Assembly (NCBI GenBank): GCA_937129385.1
Contig: CAKZNC010000105.1
Span: 1 to 39,211, forward strand
Origin: an uncultured Bacteroidota bacterium
Lineage (GTDB): Bacteria > Bacteroidota > Bacteroidia > Bacteroidales > GCA-2748055
Length of the DNA: 39,211 nucleotides
Direction of reading: 5' to 3'
The notes beneath the pieces are model-generated. The model had not been told where the DNA came from. It saw only the letters and a list, made by a program, of their open reading frames with translations, and made no database searches. The stretch's first letter is position 1. Each line of letters starts with the position of its first letter. Below are positions 25,396 through 34,982 of this stretch, piece by piece. The translations under genes and the position numbers were made by a program.

Positions 25396-27504
25396 ATGAA
25401 AAAATATTTAGTTTTTTTTGCAACGATTGCATTGGTTATGGCATGTACCCCTAAAAATGAAAAATTGCAGTACCCGGAAACCAGGAAGAGTGACCACGTT
25501 GACACCTATCATGGAACGGAAGTGGCAGATCCCTACAGGTGGCTTGAGGATGACAATTCCAAAGAAACCGGGGAGTGGGTGAAGGCACAAAATCAAGTGA
25601 CATTCAGCTACCTGGAGCAGATCCCATTCAGAGATGCGCTGAAAGAGAGGCTTACTGAAGTCTGGAATTATCCGAAAATGGGAAATCCCGTAAACCGCAA
25701 TGGGATCTATTTCTATTCCTTCAATACGGGACTACAGAATCAGAGTGTGATCTACATGAAAGAGAGTCTGGAAGAGGAGGGTGAGATTTTTCTTGACCCA
25801 AACACATTTTCTGAAGACGGAACAGTTGCATTGTCTGCATTCTCTGTCTCAAGGGACGGTAAGTATGCCGGGTACGGAATCTCCAGGGCGGGATCTGACT
25901 GGCAGGAATTTTATGTCAGGGATATTGAGACCGGTGAAGATTTGGACGACAAGCTTGACTGGGTCAAATTCTCCGGGATGTCCTGGTACAAAGATGGATT
26001 CTTCTACAGCCGCTACCCCAAACCCGAACAGGGTAATCAGCTTACCGGTTCCAATGAGAATAATAAAGTATTCTACCACCAGGTCGGAACACCGCAATCT
26101 GAAGATAAACTTATCTATGAAGACCCGGATAACCCGCTGAGAGGTTTTGGAGTGGGAGTAACTGATGATGAACAATATGCAATCATCTCCGCCACAGAGA
26201 GTACAAGTGGAAATGCTTTCGGATATAAAAAAATCGGGGACAAAGATTTTACCTGGCTCGTAGATTCATTCGACAAGGATTACCGCGCCATTGGTAACAA
26301 TGACAATATTCTATATGTGCTGACAAACCAGGATGCTCCAAGATATAAACTGGTTGCCATTGATCTGGATGACCCGGCCACCGGCAACTGGAAAGATCTT
26401 CTACCTGAACAGGAAGAAGTATTGCAGACATGCTCATTTATCGGTGGCAAACTGATCGCTACCTATATGAAAGATGCACATGATGTTGTGAAGGTATTCG
26501 ATACAGAAGGAAAAATGTTACACGAGGTTGAATTTCCGGGCATAGGATCTGTGGGTGGATTTTCAGGCGAAAAAGACGATCAGGTTACCTTTTATACCTT
26601 TACCTCCTTCAATTACCCACCGGTGATCTTTAAATATGACATACGTGAAAACAAGTCGGAAATCTTCTATGAGACCGAGGTGGATTTTGACGGGAGCAAA
26701 TATGATACAAAACAGGTTTTCTTTGAGAGCAAGGATGGTACGAAGATCCCAATGTTCATCATTCATAAAAAAGGCATGAAAATGAACGGTGAAAATCCAA
26801 CGATCCTGTATGGATATGGCGGATTTAATATCTCACAAACCCCTGGTTTCAGGGCTTCAAGGGCAGTATGGCTGGAACAGGGAGGCATTTATGCTGTTGC
26901 AAATATCAGGGGTGGAGGTGAATATGGAGAAGATTGGCACAAAGCAGGTACCATCTTCAATAAGCAAAACGTCTTTGACGATTTCATCGCTGCTGCTGAA
27001 TACCTGATCGCAGAGGATTACACATCCCCTGCAAAGCTTGGCGTACTGGGAGGTTCAAATGGCGGACTTCTCGTTGGAGCAGTCGTCAACCAGCGGCCAG
27101 AACTTTTTGCTGCAGCAATACCTGCCGTTGGCGTGATGGATATGCTCAGGTTTCATAAATTCACAATTGGAAGATATTGGGTGACAGATTATGGCTCTTC
27201 AGATGATCCTGACCAATTTGAATATATTTACAAATATTCACCGCTTCACAATATCTCAACCGAAAAAGAATATCCCGCAGTGATGGTCACAACAGCAGAT
27301 CATGACGACAGGGTTGTCCCTGCGCATTCCTTCAAATACATCGCCACACTTCAGGAAAAATACCAGGGTGACAATCCTGTGATTATCCGGATCGAGACCG
27401 ATGCAGGTCATGGAGGAGGAAAACCCACTTCAAAATATATAGAAGAGGTAACTGATGAATATGCCTTCTTCTGGGAAAATATGGATTTCGTACCGGAATT
27501 CTGA
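25396..27504 (+). CDS. Prolyl oligopeptidase family serine peptidase, lipoprotein
   Basis: This 702-residue S9A peptidase cuts short peptides after proline. It has a signal with lipobox (LVMAC, Cys17), so it should be membrane-tethered outside the cytoplasm. The N-terminal part has the family opening VADPYRWLEDDNS, then a beta-propeller (about 80-410). The C-terminal alpha/beta hydrolase domain carries the triad: Ser554 in GGSNGG, Asp in DHDDRVVP (about 635-642), and His672 in DAGHGGG. The length matches the family. It ends in a terminator that overlaps the next gene's promoter. Confidence 0.96.
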   Translation: MKKYLVFFATIALVMACTPKNEKLQYPETRKSDHVDTYHGTEVADPYRWLEDDNSKETGEWVKAQNQVTFSYLEQIPFRDALKERLTEVWNYPKMGNPVNRNGIYFYSFNTGLQNQSVIYMKESLEEEGEIFLDPNTFSEDGTVALSAFSVSRDGKYAGYGISRAGSDWQEFYVRDIETGEDLDDKLDWVKFSGMSWYKDGFFYSRYPKPEQGNQLTGSNENNKVFYHQVGTPQSEDKLIYEDPDNPLRGFGVGVTDDEQYAIISATESTSGNAFGYKKIGDKDFTWLVDSFDKDYRAIGNNDNILYVLTNQDAPRYKLVAIDLDDPATGNWKDLLPEQEEVLQTCSFIGGKLIATYMKDAHDVVKVFDTEGKMLHEVEFPGIGSVGGFSGEKDDQVTFYTFTSFNYPPVIFKYDIRENKSEIFYETEVDFDGSKYDTKQVFFESKDGTKIPMFIIHKKGMKMNGENPTILYGYGGFNISQTPGFRASRAVWLEQGGIYAVANIRGGGEYGEDWHKAGTIFNKQNVFDDFIAAAEYLIAEDYTSPAKLGVLGGSNGGLLVGAVVNQRPELFAAAIPAVGVMDMLRFHKFTIGRYWVTDYGSSDDPDQFEYIYKYSPLHNISTEKEYPAVMVTTADHDDRVVPAHSFKYIATLQEKYQGDNPVIIRIETDAGHGGGKPTSKYIEEVTDEYAFFWENMDFVPEF

Positions 27505-27528
27505 AAAATTTACCGGGAAATCAGAAAA

Positions 27529-27571
27529 AACTTGCCCCTTTCATTATCTCAGGGGCAAGTTTTTTATTTTT
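27529..27571 (+). terminator. Terminator after prolyl oligopeptidase, overlapping the next promoter
   Basis: An 11-bp perfect stem (AACTTGCCCCT at 27529-27539, AGGGGCAAGTT at 27551-27561) with an 11-base loop is followed by a T-rich run. The T-run is also the start of the -7 element of the next gene. Confidence 0.92.
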
Positions 27572-27572
27572 G
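27565..27572 (+). promoter_or_regulatory. -7 element for the deoxynucleoside kinase gene
   Basis: TATTTTTG matches TAnnTTTG and lies 22 bases before the GTG start at 27595. It uses the T-tract of the upstream terminator. The -33 position falls inside the hairpin stem and has no clear TTTG. Confidence 0.45.
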
Positions 27573-27594
27573 TAGCCCGTTCAACAATATAGAG

Positions 27595-28230
27595 GTGGAA
27601 TATAATTATCTCGTTATAGAAGGGAATATTGGTGCAGGCAAAACAACCCTGGCTAAAAAACTGGCAACGGACACCAATTCTAAATTGATCCTGGAACAGT
27701 TTGAAGAAAACCCGTTTCTTCCGAAATTTTACAAAGAACCTGACCGATATGCCTTCCCGGTGGAACTTACGTTTCTGGCTGACCGATACTCACAACTGAA
27801 AAATGAAATCCGTCCGAGAGACCTGTTCCAGACGAAGACCGTAAGTGACTACTATTTTGTCAAATCTCTCATTTTCAGCAGAAAAACACTTAAAGATGAT
27901 GAATATTCACTCTATAAAAGACTCTTTGAAATTATCCAGCAACAATTGACAATTCCCGACCTTTACGTTTACCTGCACGTCTCCACCGAACGTTTGCTGG
28001 AAAATATTAAATGCAGGGGACGGGAATATGAGACTGATATCACTGCTGAATACCTCGAACAAATACAGAATAGTTATTTCGATTACATCAGAACACACCC
28101 TGAAATGACTTCCCTGGTAATTGATGTGAATCAATTGGATTTTGTCAATAAACCGGACGATTATTTAAAGCTGAAAAAAGTTATCCTTGACCATGAATAT
28201 AAGGCAGGAATGAATATGCTAATTCTCTAG
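27595..28230 (+). CDS. Deoxynucleoside kinase (dNK family)
   Basis: This 211-residue kinase phosphorylates deoxynucleosides for salvage. It has the P-loop GNIGAGKTT at residues 10-18, the DRYSQLKN segment and a LID-like arginine region (ENIKCRGREYE). I place the start at GTG 27595 because it begins right before the family N-terminus (YNYLVIEGNIGAGK). An in-frame ATG at 27532 would lie inside the upstream terminator and before the predicted transcription start. Which deoxynucleoside it prefers cannot be told by eye. Confidence 0.87.
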   Translation: MEYNYLVIEGNIGAGKTTLAKKLATDTNSKLILEQFEENPFLPKFYKEPDRYAFPVELTFLADRYSQLKNEIRPRDLFQTKTVSDYYFVKSLIFSRKTLKDDEYSLYKRLFEIIQQQLTIPDLYVYLHVSTERLLENIKCRGREYETDITAEYLEQIQNSYFDYIRTHPEMTSLVIDVNQLDFVNKPDDYLKLKKVILDHEYKAGMNMLIL

Positions 28231-28278
28231 AAATACCTTGTAAACACTTATTTATTTTAATTTTATCAAAAACATTAT

Positions 28279-28286
28279 TAAGTTTG
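28279..28286 (+). promoter_or_regulatory. Candidate -7 element for the TPR lipoprotein gene
   Basis: TAAGTTTG matches TAnnTTTG exactly, 58 bases before the start codon. The -33 position is AT-rich without a clear TTTG. Confidence 0.5.
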
Positions 28287-28344
28287 TAGTTGAGAGAACT
28301 TATGCTTAAAACTATTTTAAATAAAAACAAATAACCAGATCGCT

Positions 28345-30054
28345 ATGAAAAAAATTAGAAACTCCGCTCTTATTATTCTTGCAGCAGCTGTCCTCAGTAG
28401 TTGCAGCGGCCTTAACAAAATGGTTAAGAATGCTGACGAGGTAGCATATTCGGTAACACCCGAGGTGCTGGAAATGCACGGTGGTGAGGTAGACGTTGCA
28501 GTTGAAGTGACCTACCCGGCCAAATACTTCAACAAGAAGGCCATCCTCACTTTAACACCGGTCGTTAAATATGCAGGAGGAGAAACTGAACTCGAATCCA
28601 TCGTTGTTCAGGGAGAAGATGTCACTGCCAACAACAAAGTGATCAATTACACAACGGGTGGTAAAGAAAAAGCATCTGACTCGTTTGATTATTCAGATGA
28701 AATGATGCGCTCTGAGCTGTTCGTCAAAATTACCGGTGAAGCAAAAGGAAAAACCGTACAGTTCGAAGATGTAAAACTCGCCGACGGAATCATTGCAACA
28801 CCCAACCTTGTGATGGTAAATCCGAAAGTGCTCACGTTTAGTGACAATTTTAAGAGGATCGTTCCTGAGGAGTATGTTACTGACATCCAGTATGTGATCA
28901 ACAGGGCCGATGTTCGCCGATCACAAACATCAAAAGACGGTGTAGTGAATATGGAGGAATTCCTTGCAGAAGCGAATGCCAATGACAGGATCGAAATGAA
29001 AAACCTCGAGATTTCTGCTTATGCTTCTCCAGACGGTCCGTACGACTTTAACGACAAACTGTCCGTTAAGCGTCAGAAATCAGCCGACAAGTATCTCAAG
29101 AGCACTTTGAGGAAAAAAGATATTTCCGTGGCCGATGAGCTCTTCTCACTGTTAACCACAGCAGAGGACTGGGAAGGTTTCAAGAAGTTGATGGAAAAAT
29201 CAGACATCCAGGACAAGGAGATGATTCTTCGTGTTTTGAGCATGCATTCAGATCCTCAGGTGCGGGAACAGGAGATCAAGAATATCACTGCTGCCTTTGA
29301 AGAGATCAAGGAAAAGATTCTTCCTGAATTGAGAAGGTCTAAATTCACTGTGAAAGTTGATAAAATTGGATGGAGTGATGATGAACTAAAAGAGATCTGG
29401 AGTAACGATCCCGGTAAATTGAACCTGGAGGAGCTGCTCTATACAGCTACCCTGGTAAATGACATGGAAACCAAGGCTGCTATTTATAAGCAGGCCGTCA
29501 AAGTATCTCCAAAATGTCTGCGCGCTCACAATAATCTTGGATGGACTCAGTTCAAAATGGGCAATTTTGATGCCGCTGAATCTTCATTTATGGCTGCCAA
29601 GGAGATTAAAGATCATGACATTATTAACAATAACCTGGGTGCTGTAGCACTTGTAAAAGAAGACGTTGAAAAAGCCAGCGAACTTTTCACCTCATCACTG
29701 GGAGCAGGAAAAGAAGTCAATTATAATCTTGGCATCGTGAACATCATTGATGGTGATTACAACAAGGCGCTGAACTATTTTGGAAGTGAAGCTTCTTATA
29801 ACAAGGCGCTTGCTCAGTATCTCAACGAGGATGTTGACATGAGCTTCAGAACAGCTGTGAATCTTACTGACGAAACTGCAAAACAGTATTATCTGGTTGC
29901 TGTTATTGCTGCAGAGCAGAAGAAAGATGATGTAGCTCTTGAAAACCTGAAAGTTGCGGTATCTAAAGATGCATCACTGAAGGAAAGAGCTAAAAAGGAC
30001 CTTGAATTTGCTGAACTGTTTGAAAGTGCAGAATTCAAATCAATCGTTGAATAA
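28345..30054 (+). CDS. TPR lipoprotein with an interrupted OmpA-like domain
   Basis: This 569-residue lipoprotein has a signal with lipobox (LSSC, Cys20) and a beta-rich N-terminal part (about 35-160). A region at about 180-345 recalls an OmpA-like peptidoglycan-binding fold. It has the IQYVINRADVR strand, then ISAYASPDGPYDFNDKLSVKRQKSADKYL at about 223-251, which parallels the usual SHTDSRG...N..LS..RA pattern. About 75 helical residues are inserted before the final strand (FTVKVDKIGWSDDELK). TPR repeats follow (RAHNNLGWTQFKMGNFDAAESSF at 393-415, then about 428-480 and 513-545). The protein probably acts as an envelope scaffold. The exact function is unknown. Confidence 0.8.
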   Translation: MKKIRNSALIILAAAVLSSCSGLNKMVKNADEVAYSVTPEVLEMHGGEVDVAVEVTYPAKYFNKKAILTLTPVVKYAGGETELESIVVQGEDVTANNKVINYTTGGKEKASDSFDYSDEMMRSELFVKITGEAKGKTVQFEDVKLADGIIATPNLVMVNPKVLTFSDNFKRIVPEEYVTDIQYVINRADVRRSQTSKDGVVNMEEFLAEANANDRIEMKNLEISAYASPDGPYDFNDKLSVKRQKSADKYLKSTLRKKDISVADELFSLLTTAEDWEGFKKLMEKSDIQDKEMILRVLSMHSDPQVREQEIKNITAAFEEIKEKILPELRRSKFTVKVDKIGWSDDELKEIWSNDPGKLNLEELLYTATLVNDMETKAAIYKQAVKVSPKCLRAHNNLGWTQFKMGNFDAAESSFMAAKEIKDHDIINNNLGAVALVKEDVEKASELFTSSLGAGKEVNYNLGIVNIIDGDYNKALNYFGSEASYNKALAQYLNEDVDMSFRTAVNLTDETAKQYYLVAVIAAEQKKDDVALENLKVAVSKDASLKERAKKDLEFAELFESAEFKSIVE

Positions 30055-30072
30055 ACGATCATACAATACAAC

Positions 30073-30110
30073 AAAAAAAAGAGGCTGCGGATCGCAGCCT
30101 CTTTTTTTTT
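30073..30110. terminator. Bidirectional terminator between the TPR lipoprotein gene and fucI
   Basis: A perfect 9-bp GC-rich stem (GAGGCTGCG at 30081-30089, CGCAGCCTC at 30093-30101, loop GAT) is flanked by eight A on the left and nine T on the right, so it can stop transcription from both convergent genes. Confidence 0.95.
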
Positions 30111-30134
30111 ACTATCCCAGCAACCTTGTATCTC

Positions 30135-31916
30135 CTATCCATATATAGGGCCGTAGTTCTCACAGGCCCTGTAATCAGCACCCTCTGTATCCTGACCAAA
30201 TGAGGCCCAGGCACTGGGTCTGAATATCTTATCTTTAGAAACATTATGCATGTTTACAGGTATGCGCAGCATTGAGGCCAGTGTGATCATGTCTGCACCT
30301 ATATGTCCGTATGCAATCGCTCCATGGTTGGCTCCCCAGTTCGCCATCACAGAATAAACATCACTGAAAGCTCCCTCACCTGTCAGATTTGGTACAAACC
30401 ATGTCGTAGGCCATGTCATATTTGTACGTTCATCAAGCAGTCGGTGTATCTCTCCTTCTATTTCCACACTGTATCCCTCTGCGATCTGCAATACCGGTCC
30501 CAGTCCTTTAACAAGGTTCAGTCGTGACATCGTAACCGGCATTCCTCCCTTTGTAAGGTACTTCGTTGAAAAACCTCCTCCCCTGAAATATTCCAGCACT
30601 GCCGGACACCATTCAGTGGCGTCAAGGCATTTTTGAACCTCATCGCCAGTAATCTCCCAAAAAGGCTTCATCACAGGACGCCCCTCTTCATCTGTCTGCT
30701 GCCCTGTGCCATCCAGGGTCGCCGGACCTGAATTGATCAGGTGTATAATCCCCTTCTCGGCCTTTCCGGTCAGACTTTTACCGGTCACTCTATGAACCGC
30801 GTCGGGACTCCAGTAAGTTCTTACATCTGCGAAAATCTGAGCGCGATTGGTCAACAGGTAGCCAAATAACATGGACAAACCGTTCAGGGCATCATTCTCG
30901 GTAGCGAGTAAAAAGGGAGCTCTCGTACCGTTCCAATCAAAAGAGGAATTTAGCATCGCCTCCATAAAATCTCCATTGGGAAAATGATCAGTCCACTGCC
31001 TTTGTCCCTGGAAACCCGCAACAATCGCATTATGGCCAAGTGATTCCTCACCGAAACCCGCCTCCCTGAGCTTTGGGTTCCCGATCATCAGGTCCCTTGC
31101 AATGAGCATCATTTTTACCACAAATTCCCATTTTTTATCGAGTTCAGCCCTCGATAGTTGATTCCCTTCTGGATTGACATCTTCACCCTCCTTACAATGG
31201 TCCTTCACCCAGACCAGTGCTTTTTGGAACTCCTTCTGATCATAGATTTCATTGTCGATTCGTCGTATGAATTCCGACATATCAATGTATTCATTCCGCA
31301 TACCAAGATATTCCTGGAATACCTCTTCATCAATAATTGAGCCGGCTATACCCATGGATACAGAACCCATTGACAGGTATGATTTTCCCTTCATCAGGGC
31401 CACAGAGAGACCTGCCTTTGCAAAACGAATCAGTTTCTCCTGTACATCCTCCGGAATGCGATCATCTCCAGCATCCTGGACATCTTTTCCGTAGATCCCA
31501 AAAGCAGGAATACCTTTCTGGTTATGTCCTGCAAGAGCTGCAGCCAGGTAGACCGCTCCTGGCCGTTCTGTACCGTTAAACCCCCAGATTGCCTTTGGCA
31601 TAAGTGGGTCCATATCGATCGTTTCACTTCCATAGCACCAGCATGGGGTGACAGTGATGGTCAACCCCACCCTGTTCAATGAGAATTTTTCTGCTGTTGC
31701 AGCAGCTTCTGCCACACCACCAATGCAGGTGTCTGCTATCACACATTTTACCGGACTCCCATCAGGATATTTTATTCGTTCTGAAAGAAAGGTCGCCAGG
31801 TTTGTGGCCATTGCATAGGTCTGCTCTTCAAGCGATTCTCGAACACCACCAAGTCTGCCGTCAATCGTTGGTCGGATACCAATAGTTGGGAATGCACCTT
31901 TGAATACTGTATTCAT
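30135..31916 (-). CDS. fucI: L-fucose isomerase
   Basis: This 593-residue enzyme converts L-fucose to L-fuculose (and often D-arabinose to D-ribulose). Its length and sequence match FucI. Key residues are Glu340 in [11 protein letters not shown] and Asp364 in [10 protein letters not shown], which correspond to the metal-binding Glu337 and Asp361 of E. coli. Other marks are [13 protein letters not shown] at the start and [10 protein letters not shown]. Its start lies 1 base after the stop of the DUF6786 lipoprotein gene, so they are co-transcribed. No fuculose kinase, aldolase or fucose transporter is seen next to it. Confidence 0.97.
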   Translation of the reverse strand: MNTVFKGAFPTIGIRPTIDGRLGGVRESLEEQTYAMATNLATFLSERIKYPDGSPVKCVIADTCIGGVAEAAATAEKFSLNRVGLTITVTPCWCYGSETIDMDPLMPKAIWGFNGTERPGAVYLAAALAGHNQKGIPAFGIYGKDVQDAGDDRIPEDVQEKLIRFAKAGLSVALMKGKSYLSMGSVSMGIAGSIIDEEVFQEYLGMRNEYIDMSEFIRRIDNEIYDQKEFQKALVWVKDHCKEGEDVNPEGNQLSRAELDKKWEFVVKMMLIARDLMIGNPKLREAGFGEESLGHNAIVAGFQGQRQWTDHFPNGDFMEAMLNSSFDWNGTRAPFLLATENDALNGLSMLFGYLLTNRAQIFADVRTYWSPDAVHRVTGKSLTGKAEKGIIHLINSGPATLDGTGQQTDEEGRPVMKPFWEITGDEVQKCLDATEWCPAVLEYFRGGGFSTKYLTKGGMPVTMSRLNLVKGLGPVLQIAEGYSVEIEGEIHRLLDERTNMTWPTTWFVPNLTGEGAFSDVYSVMANWGANHGAIAYGHIGADMITLASMLRIPVNMHNVSKDKIFRPSAWASFGQDTEGADYRACENYGPIYG

Positions 31917-31917
31917 C

Positions 31918-33144
31918 TTATTTTTCTTTTGTATTAAATATTTTGTTCAGCTCAGATAATTCAATACCTGTAACATCTTTAACCAGGAGACCAAGCTCCT
32001 CCAGTCCCCCGTAAAAATGAAATACAGAATGCCGATGGGACATCGACTCCCCGGGTGAAAGTAATGCAGCTGGCGAAGAACTCTCTAATTCATAAAACGG
32101 GCCCATCTGATTGCCATCTTCAAGGGGACCGTCATTATATGCATTGACTGCATCTCCTTGAAATGGATCCTTCTCATCATTCCATTCCTGGTTAAGATAG
32201 GAGGCATCATTATTCAGGTCAAATTTAACATAAGTGAATAGCTGGTTAACAGGATCATAACTGGCCGCCCAATCATGGGAAAAGGCACCCTTTACACCAA
32301 TTTTACCCCTGGACCTGCCATCTGCAAGTAGGTAAATCACATTGTCCTTGATGCGCAACCGCTGGTGACCGATCTCACCAAAATAGTCGGTGGTAATTAC
32401 TTCCGGAGGAGCTCCATCTTGAAATGGAACCATTATTATCGTACGGTCGGATGGTGAAAACATATCCAGCATCCAGATTGAAATCGTACCTGTTTCTTTC
32501 GTCCACCTCTTTTCCCCGGTATTTGTGATCGTGTTGTCAGTGGTATACCCAACCATTTTTATACCTTTTTTCAGTCCCGTTTCCAGCATCTCTTCAGCCT
32601 CAACAATAGTTTGTAGGGTGACACTGCGATGGATCATAACATCAAAGGCCATTCCCTGCATGTTCACAAGTAGTGCCCTGTGAGACATCCATGCACTCTT
32701 CGTATCTGCACTATCCAGTGTCCAGGGTTCATGATCTATTGGCGCCGGAGTATGCCATTGATTGAATTCATAGTCGCTTCCTTTGCTAAAAAAGATAGAA
32801 TACTTACTTCCCTCCGGACCAAGCCATAACCTGTTTTCTCCGCCGTATGCATTCATGTGCGGATCAAGGGTATCGGTGGTGAGTGCCTTTTCATTTAACC
32901 AGCCAATACTGATGCCTTCAGGTCCGTTCAGTGTACTTGTAAAAACTTTCCCCTGGAAGCCAGGAGAGACCAGTACTTCTGACTGTCCCGATTTATCTGA
33001 AAGGATCAGGGCTTTGGGATCCTTCCGCATGACAAGCTCTGCATCCTGCTTAAAAGTATTTCCAGCCATTTTATTCTCCTTTTCCCCACATCCACAAATC
33101 ACGATGAGTAATATGATGAATGCATATGATCTCATTTTGAACAT
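31918..33144 (-). CDS. DUF6786 family lipoprotein
   Basis: This 408-residue protein has a short signal with lipobox-like ICGC (Cys19) and a long beta-rich domain that I recognise as DUF6786, a Bacteroidota family. Segments such as [37 protein letters not shown] and [12 protein letters not shown] recall the galactose-mutarotase-like beta-sandwich, which suggests sugar binding. That is inference. It lies 18 bases after trmH and 1 base before fucI, so a role in fucose or fucoside handling is plausible. Confidence 0.85.
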   Translation of the reverse strand: MFKMRSYAFIILLIVICGCGEKENKMAGNTFKQDAELVMRKDPKALILSDKSGQSEVLVSPGFQGKVFTSTLNGPEGISIGWLNEKALTTDTLDPHMNAYGGENRLWLGPEGSKYSIFFSKGSDYEFNQWHTPAPIDHEPWTLDSADTKSAWMSHRALLVNMQGMAFDVMIHRSVTLQTIVEAEEMLETGLKKGIKMVGYTTDNTITNTGEKRWTKETGTISIWMLDMFSPSDRTIIMVPFQDGAPPEVITTDYFGEIGHQRLRIKDNVIYLLADGRSRGKIGVKGAFSHDWAASYDPVNQLFTYVKFDLNNDASYLNQEWNDEKDPFQGDAVNAYNDGPLEDGNQMGPFYELESSSPAALLSPGESMSHRHSVFHFYGGLEELGLLVKDVTGIELSELNKIFNTKEK

Positions 33145-33162
33145 GATGGAATCAAAATTATA

Positions 33163-33702
33163 TTACCTGATCAACCCATTGAATTTCATGAAATATTCCC
33201 AAAGGACTATTCCTGCAGAAACTGATATATTTAATGAATGCTTGGTCCCATATTGCGGGATCTCAATGCAATGGTCACACGCGTCCACCACAGATTGATC
33301 TACACCCCGGACCTCATGGCCGAATACGAGGGCATATTTTGCATCTGAATCAATTTGAAGGTCTTCCAGCATGATGCTTCCTTCGGCTTGCTCCACTGCA
33401 CAGATGATATGACCTGAATCCCTGTAATATGCGATGGCTTCCAGGGTTTGGCCGAAATAACTCCAGTCCACAGTATCAGTGGCTCCTAAAGCAGTCTTAT
33501 GAATCTCTTTATGTGGGGGAGTGGCAGTAATACCACAAAGTGCTATGGAACTGATCCTGAATGCATCTGAAGTCCTGAAGATGGAACCCGTATTATTCAT
33601 ACTTCTCACGTTATCAAGAATGACAACCACCGGTATCTTAATTGCCTCCCTGAAGTCATCAACATCCAATCGGTCTAACTCTTCATTAAGGAGCTTTCTC
33701 AT
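33163..33702 (-). CDS. TrmH/SpoU family RNA methyltransferase
   Basis: This 179-residue protein is a SPOUT-class 2'-O-ribose RNA methyltransferase using S-adenosylmethionine. The three motifs are present: NVRSMNNTGSIFRT (motif 1, about 31-44), VFGHEVRGVD (motif 2, about 126-135) and IPQYGTKHSLNISVSAGI (motif 3, about 148-165). It is short, without an N-terminal substrate-binding domain, so the RNA target cannot be told. It is the first gene of a possible operon with the DUF6786 and fucI genes and is divergent from sucC. Confidence 0.92.
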   Translation of the reverse strand: MRKLLNEELDRLDVDDFREAIKIPVVVILDNVRSMNNTGSIFRTSDAFRISSIALCGITATPPHKEIHKTALGATDTVDWSYFGQTLEAIAYYRDSGHIICAVEQAEGSIMLEDLQIDSDAKYALVFGHEVRGVDQSVVDACDHCIEIPQYGTKHSLNISVSAGIVLWEYFMKFNGLIR

Positions 33703-33760
33703 AAAAGAAGCTTTTTACGAAAATACTGATTATATATCGCAGTATCCCGGGAAAAATCAA

Positions 33761-33768
33761 TAATTTTG
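33761..33768 (+). promoter_or_regulatory. Candidate -7 element for sucC
   Basis: TAATTTTG matches TAnnTTTG exactly and lies 27 bases before the start at 33795. The -33 part is not clear. Confidence 0.5.
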
Positions 33769-33794
33769 TTTGAAGCACTGAAAATCCAAATATT

Positions 33795-34982
33795 ATGAAC
33801 ATCCACGAGTACCAGGGCAAGGAAATACTGAAACGATCAGGTGTAGAAGTCCCGTTGGGATTTGTTGCAGAGACGGCAGATCAGGCAGTTGAAGCCGCGA
33901 AAAAGATCAACAGCGCAACTGGTGCAGATACATTCGCTGTGAAAGCACAGATCCATGCTGGTGGGCGTGGCAAGGGCGGCGGAGTTAAAATTGCAAAAAG
34001 CCTGGATGAGGTGAAGAAATATGCTGAAGCAATACTGGGAATGACGCTCGTTACGCATCAAACCGGACCCGAAGGAAAGCTGGTCAGAAAGGTGCTCATC
34101 GAACAGGGAATCTATTATTCTGGTGAATCTGATCCCGAAGAATTCTACATGAGTGTATTGCTTGACAGGCAATCAGGAAAGAACATCATCATGTATTCAA
34201 CAGAGGGTGGAATGGACATTGAAACGGTTGCTGAAAAGACTCCCCACCTGATCTTTAAAGAAACCGTCGAACCATCGGTCGGCATAAAACCTTTTCAGGC
34301 CAGGACCATTGCATTCAACCTGGGAGTTGAGGGAAAAGCATTTAAGCAAATGGTAAAATTTGTCATGAGCCTTTACAAGGCTTATGAGAATTCCGATGCC
34401 TCACTTTTCGAGATCAATCCTTTGTTTAAAACTTCAGATAACCTGATCATGGCTGCTGATGCAAAGGTAAACCTGGATGACAATGCCCTTTTCCGCCATA
34501 CGGACTTTGAGGCAATGAGGGATATCCATGAAGAAGATCCCACGGAGGTAGAAGCAGGAGAGTTTAATCTGAATTTTATTAAACTGGATGGCAATGTGGG
34601 TTGCATGGTGAATGGTGCAGGACTGGCAATGGCAACGATGGACATCATTCAGCTATCTGGTGGCAAACCAGCAAACTTTCTTGATGTGGGAGGAACTGCC
34701 AATGCCGAAACAGTGGAAGCAGGATTCAGAATCATTCTTAAGGATGAGAATGTAAAAGCCATTTTAATTAACATTTTCGGTGGAATTGTACGATGCGACA
34801 GGGTTGCCCAGGGAGTGGTTGACGCCTACAAATCAATTGGTGATATCCCGGTCCCGGTTATTGTAAGGCTCCAGGGAACCAATGCAGAGGAGGCCAAGGA
34901 ACTGATCGACAAATCAGGTCTCGCGGTTCATTCTGCAATCAGTCTTCAATCAGCAGCAGACAAAGTCAGGGAACTTGTTTAA
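33795..34982 (+). CDS. sucC: Succinyl-CoA synthetase beta subunit (ADP-forming type)
   Basis: This 395-residue ATP-grasp protein is the beta subunit of succinyl-CoA ligase in the TCA cycle. The opening [12 protein letters not shown], the [15 protein letters not shown] loop, LFEINPL, and the C-terminal [14 protein letters not shown] segment are diagnostic. The alpha subunit gene (sucD) is not next to it. Its stop overlaps the stop of the convergent pyrF gene by 4 bases. Confidence 0.97.
   Translation: MNIHEYQGKEILKRSGVEVPLGFVAETADQAVEAAKKINSATGADTFAVKAQIHAGGRGKGGGVKIAKSLDEVKKYAEAILGMTLVTHQTGPEGKLVRKVLIEQGIYYSGESDPEEFYMSVLLDRQSGKNIIMYSTEGGMDIETVAEKTPHLIFKETVEPSVGIKPFQARTIAFNLGVEGKAFKQMVKFVMSLYKAYENSDASLFEINPLFKTSDNLIMAADAKVNLDDNALFRHTDFEAMRDIHEEDPTEVEAGEFNLNFIKLDGNVGCMVNGAGLAMATMDIIQLSGGKPANFLDVGGTANAETVEAGFRIILKDENVKAILINIFGGIVRCDRVAQGVVDAYKSIGDIPVPVIVRLQGTNAEEAKELIDKSGLAVHSAISLQSAADKVRELV

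Noticed and set aside
32783-33298. Open frame of 171 codons on the plus strand
   Set aside because: It is antisense to the DUF6786 and trmH genes, both of which have clear family matches.
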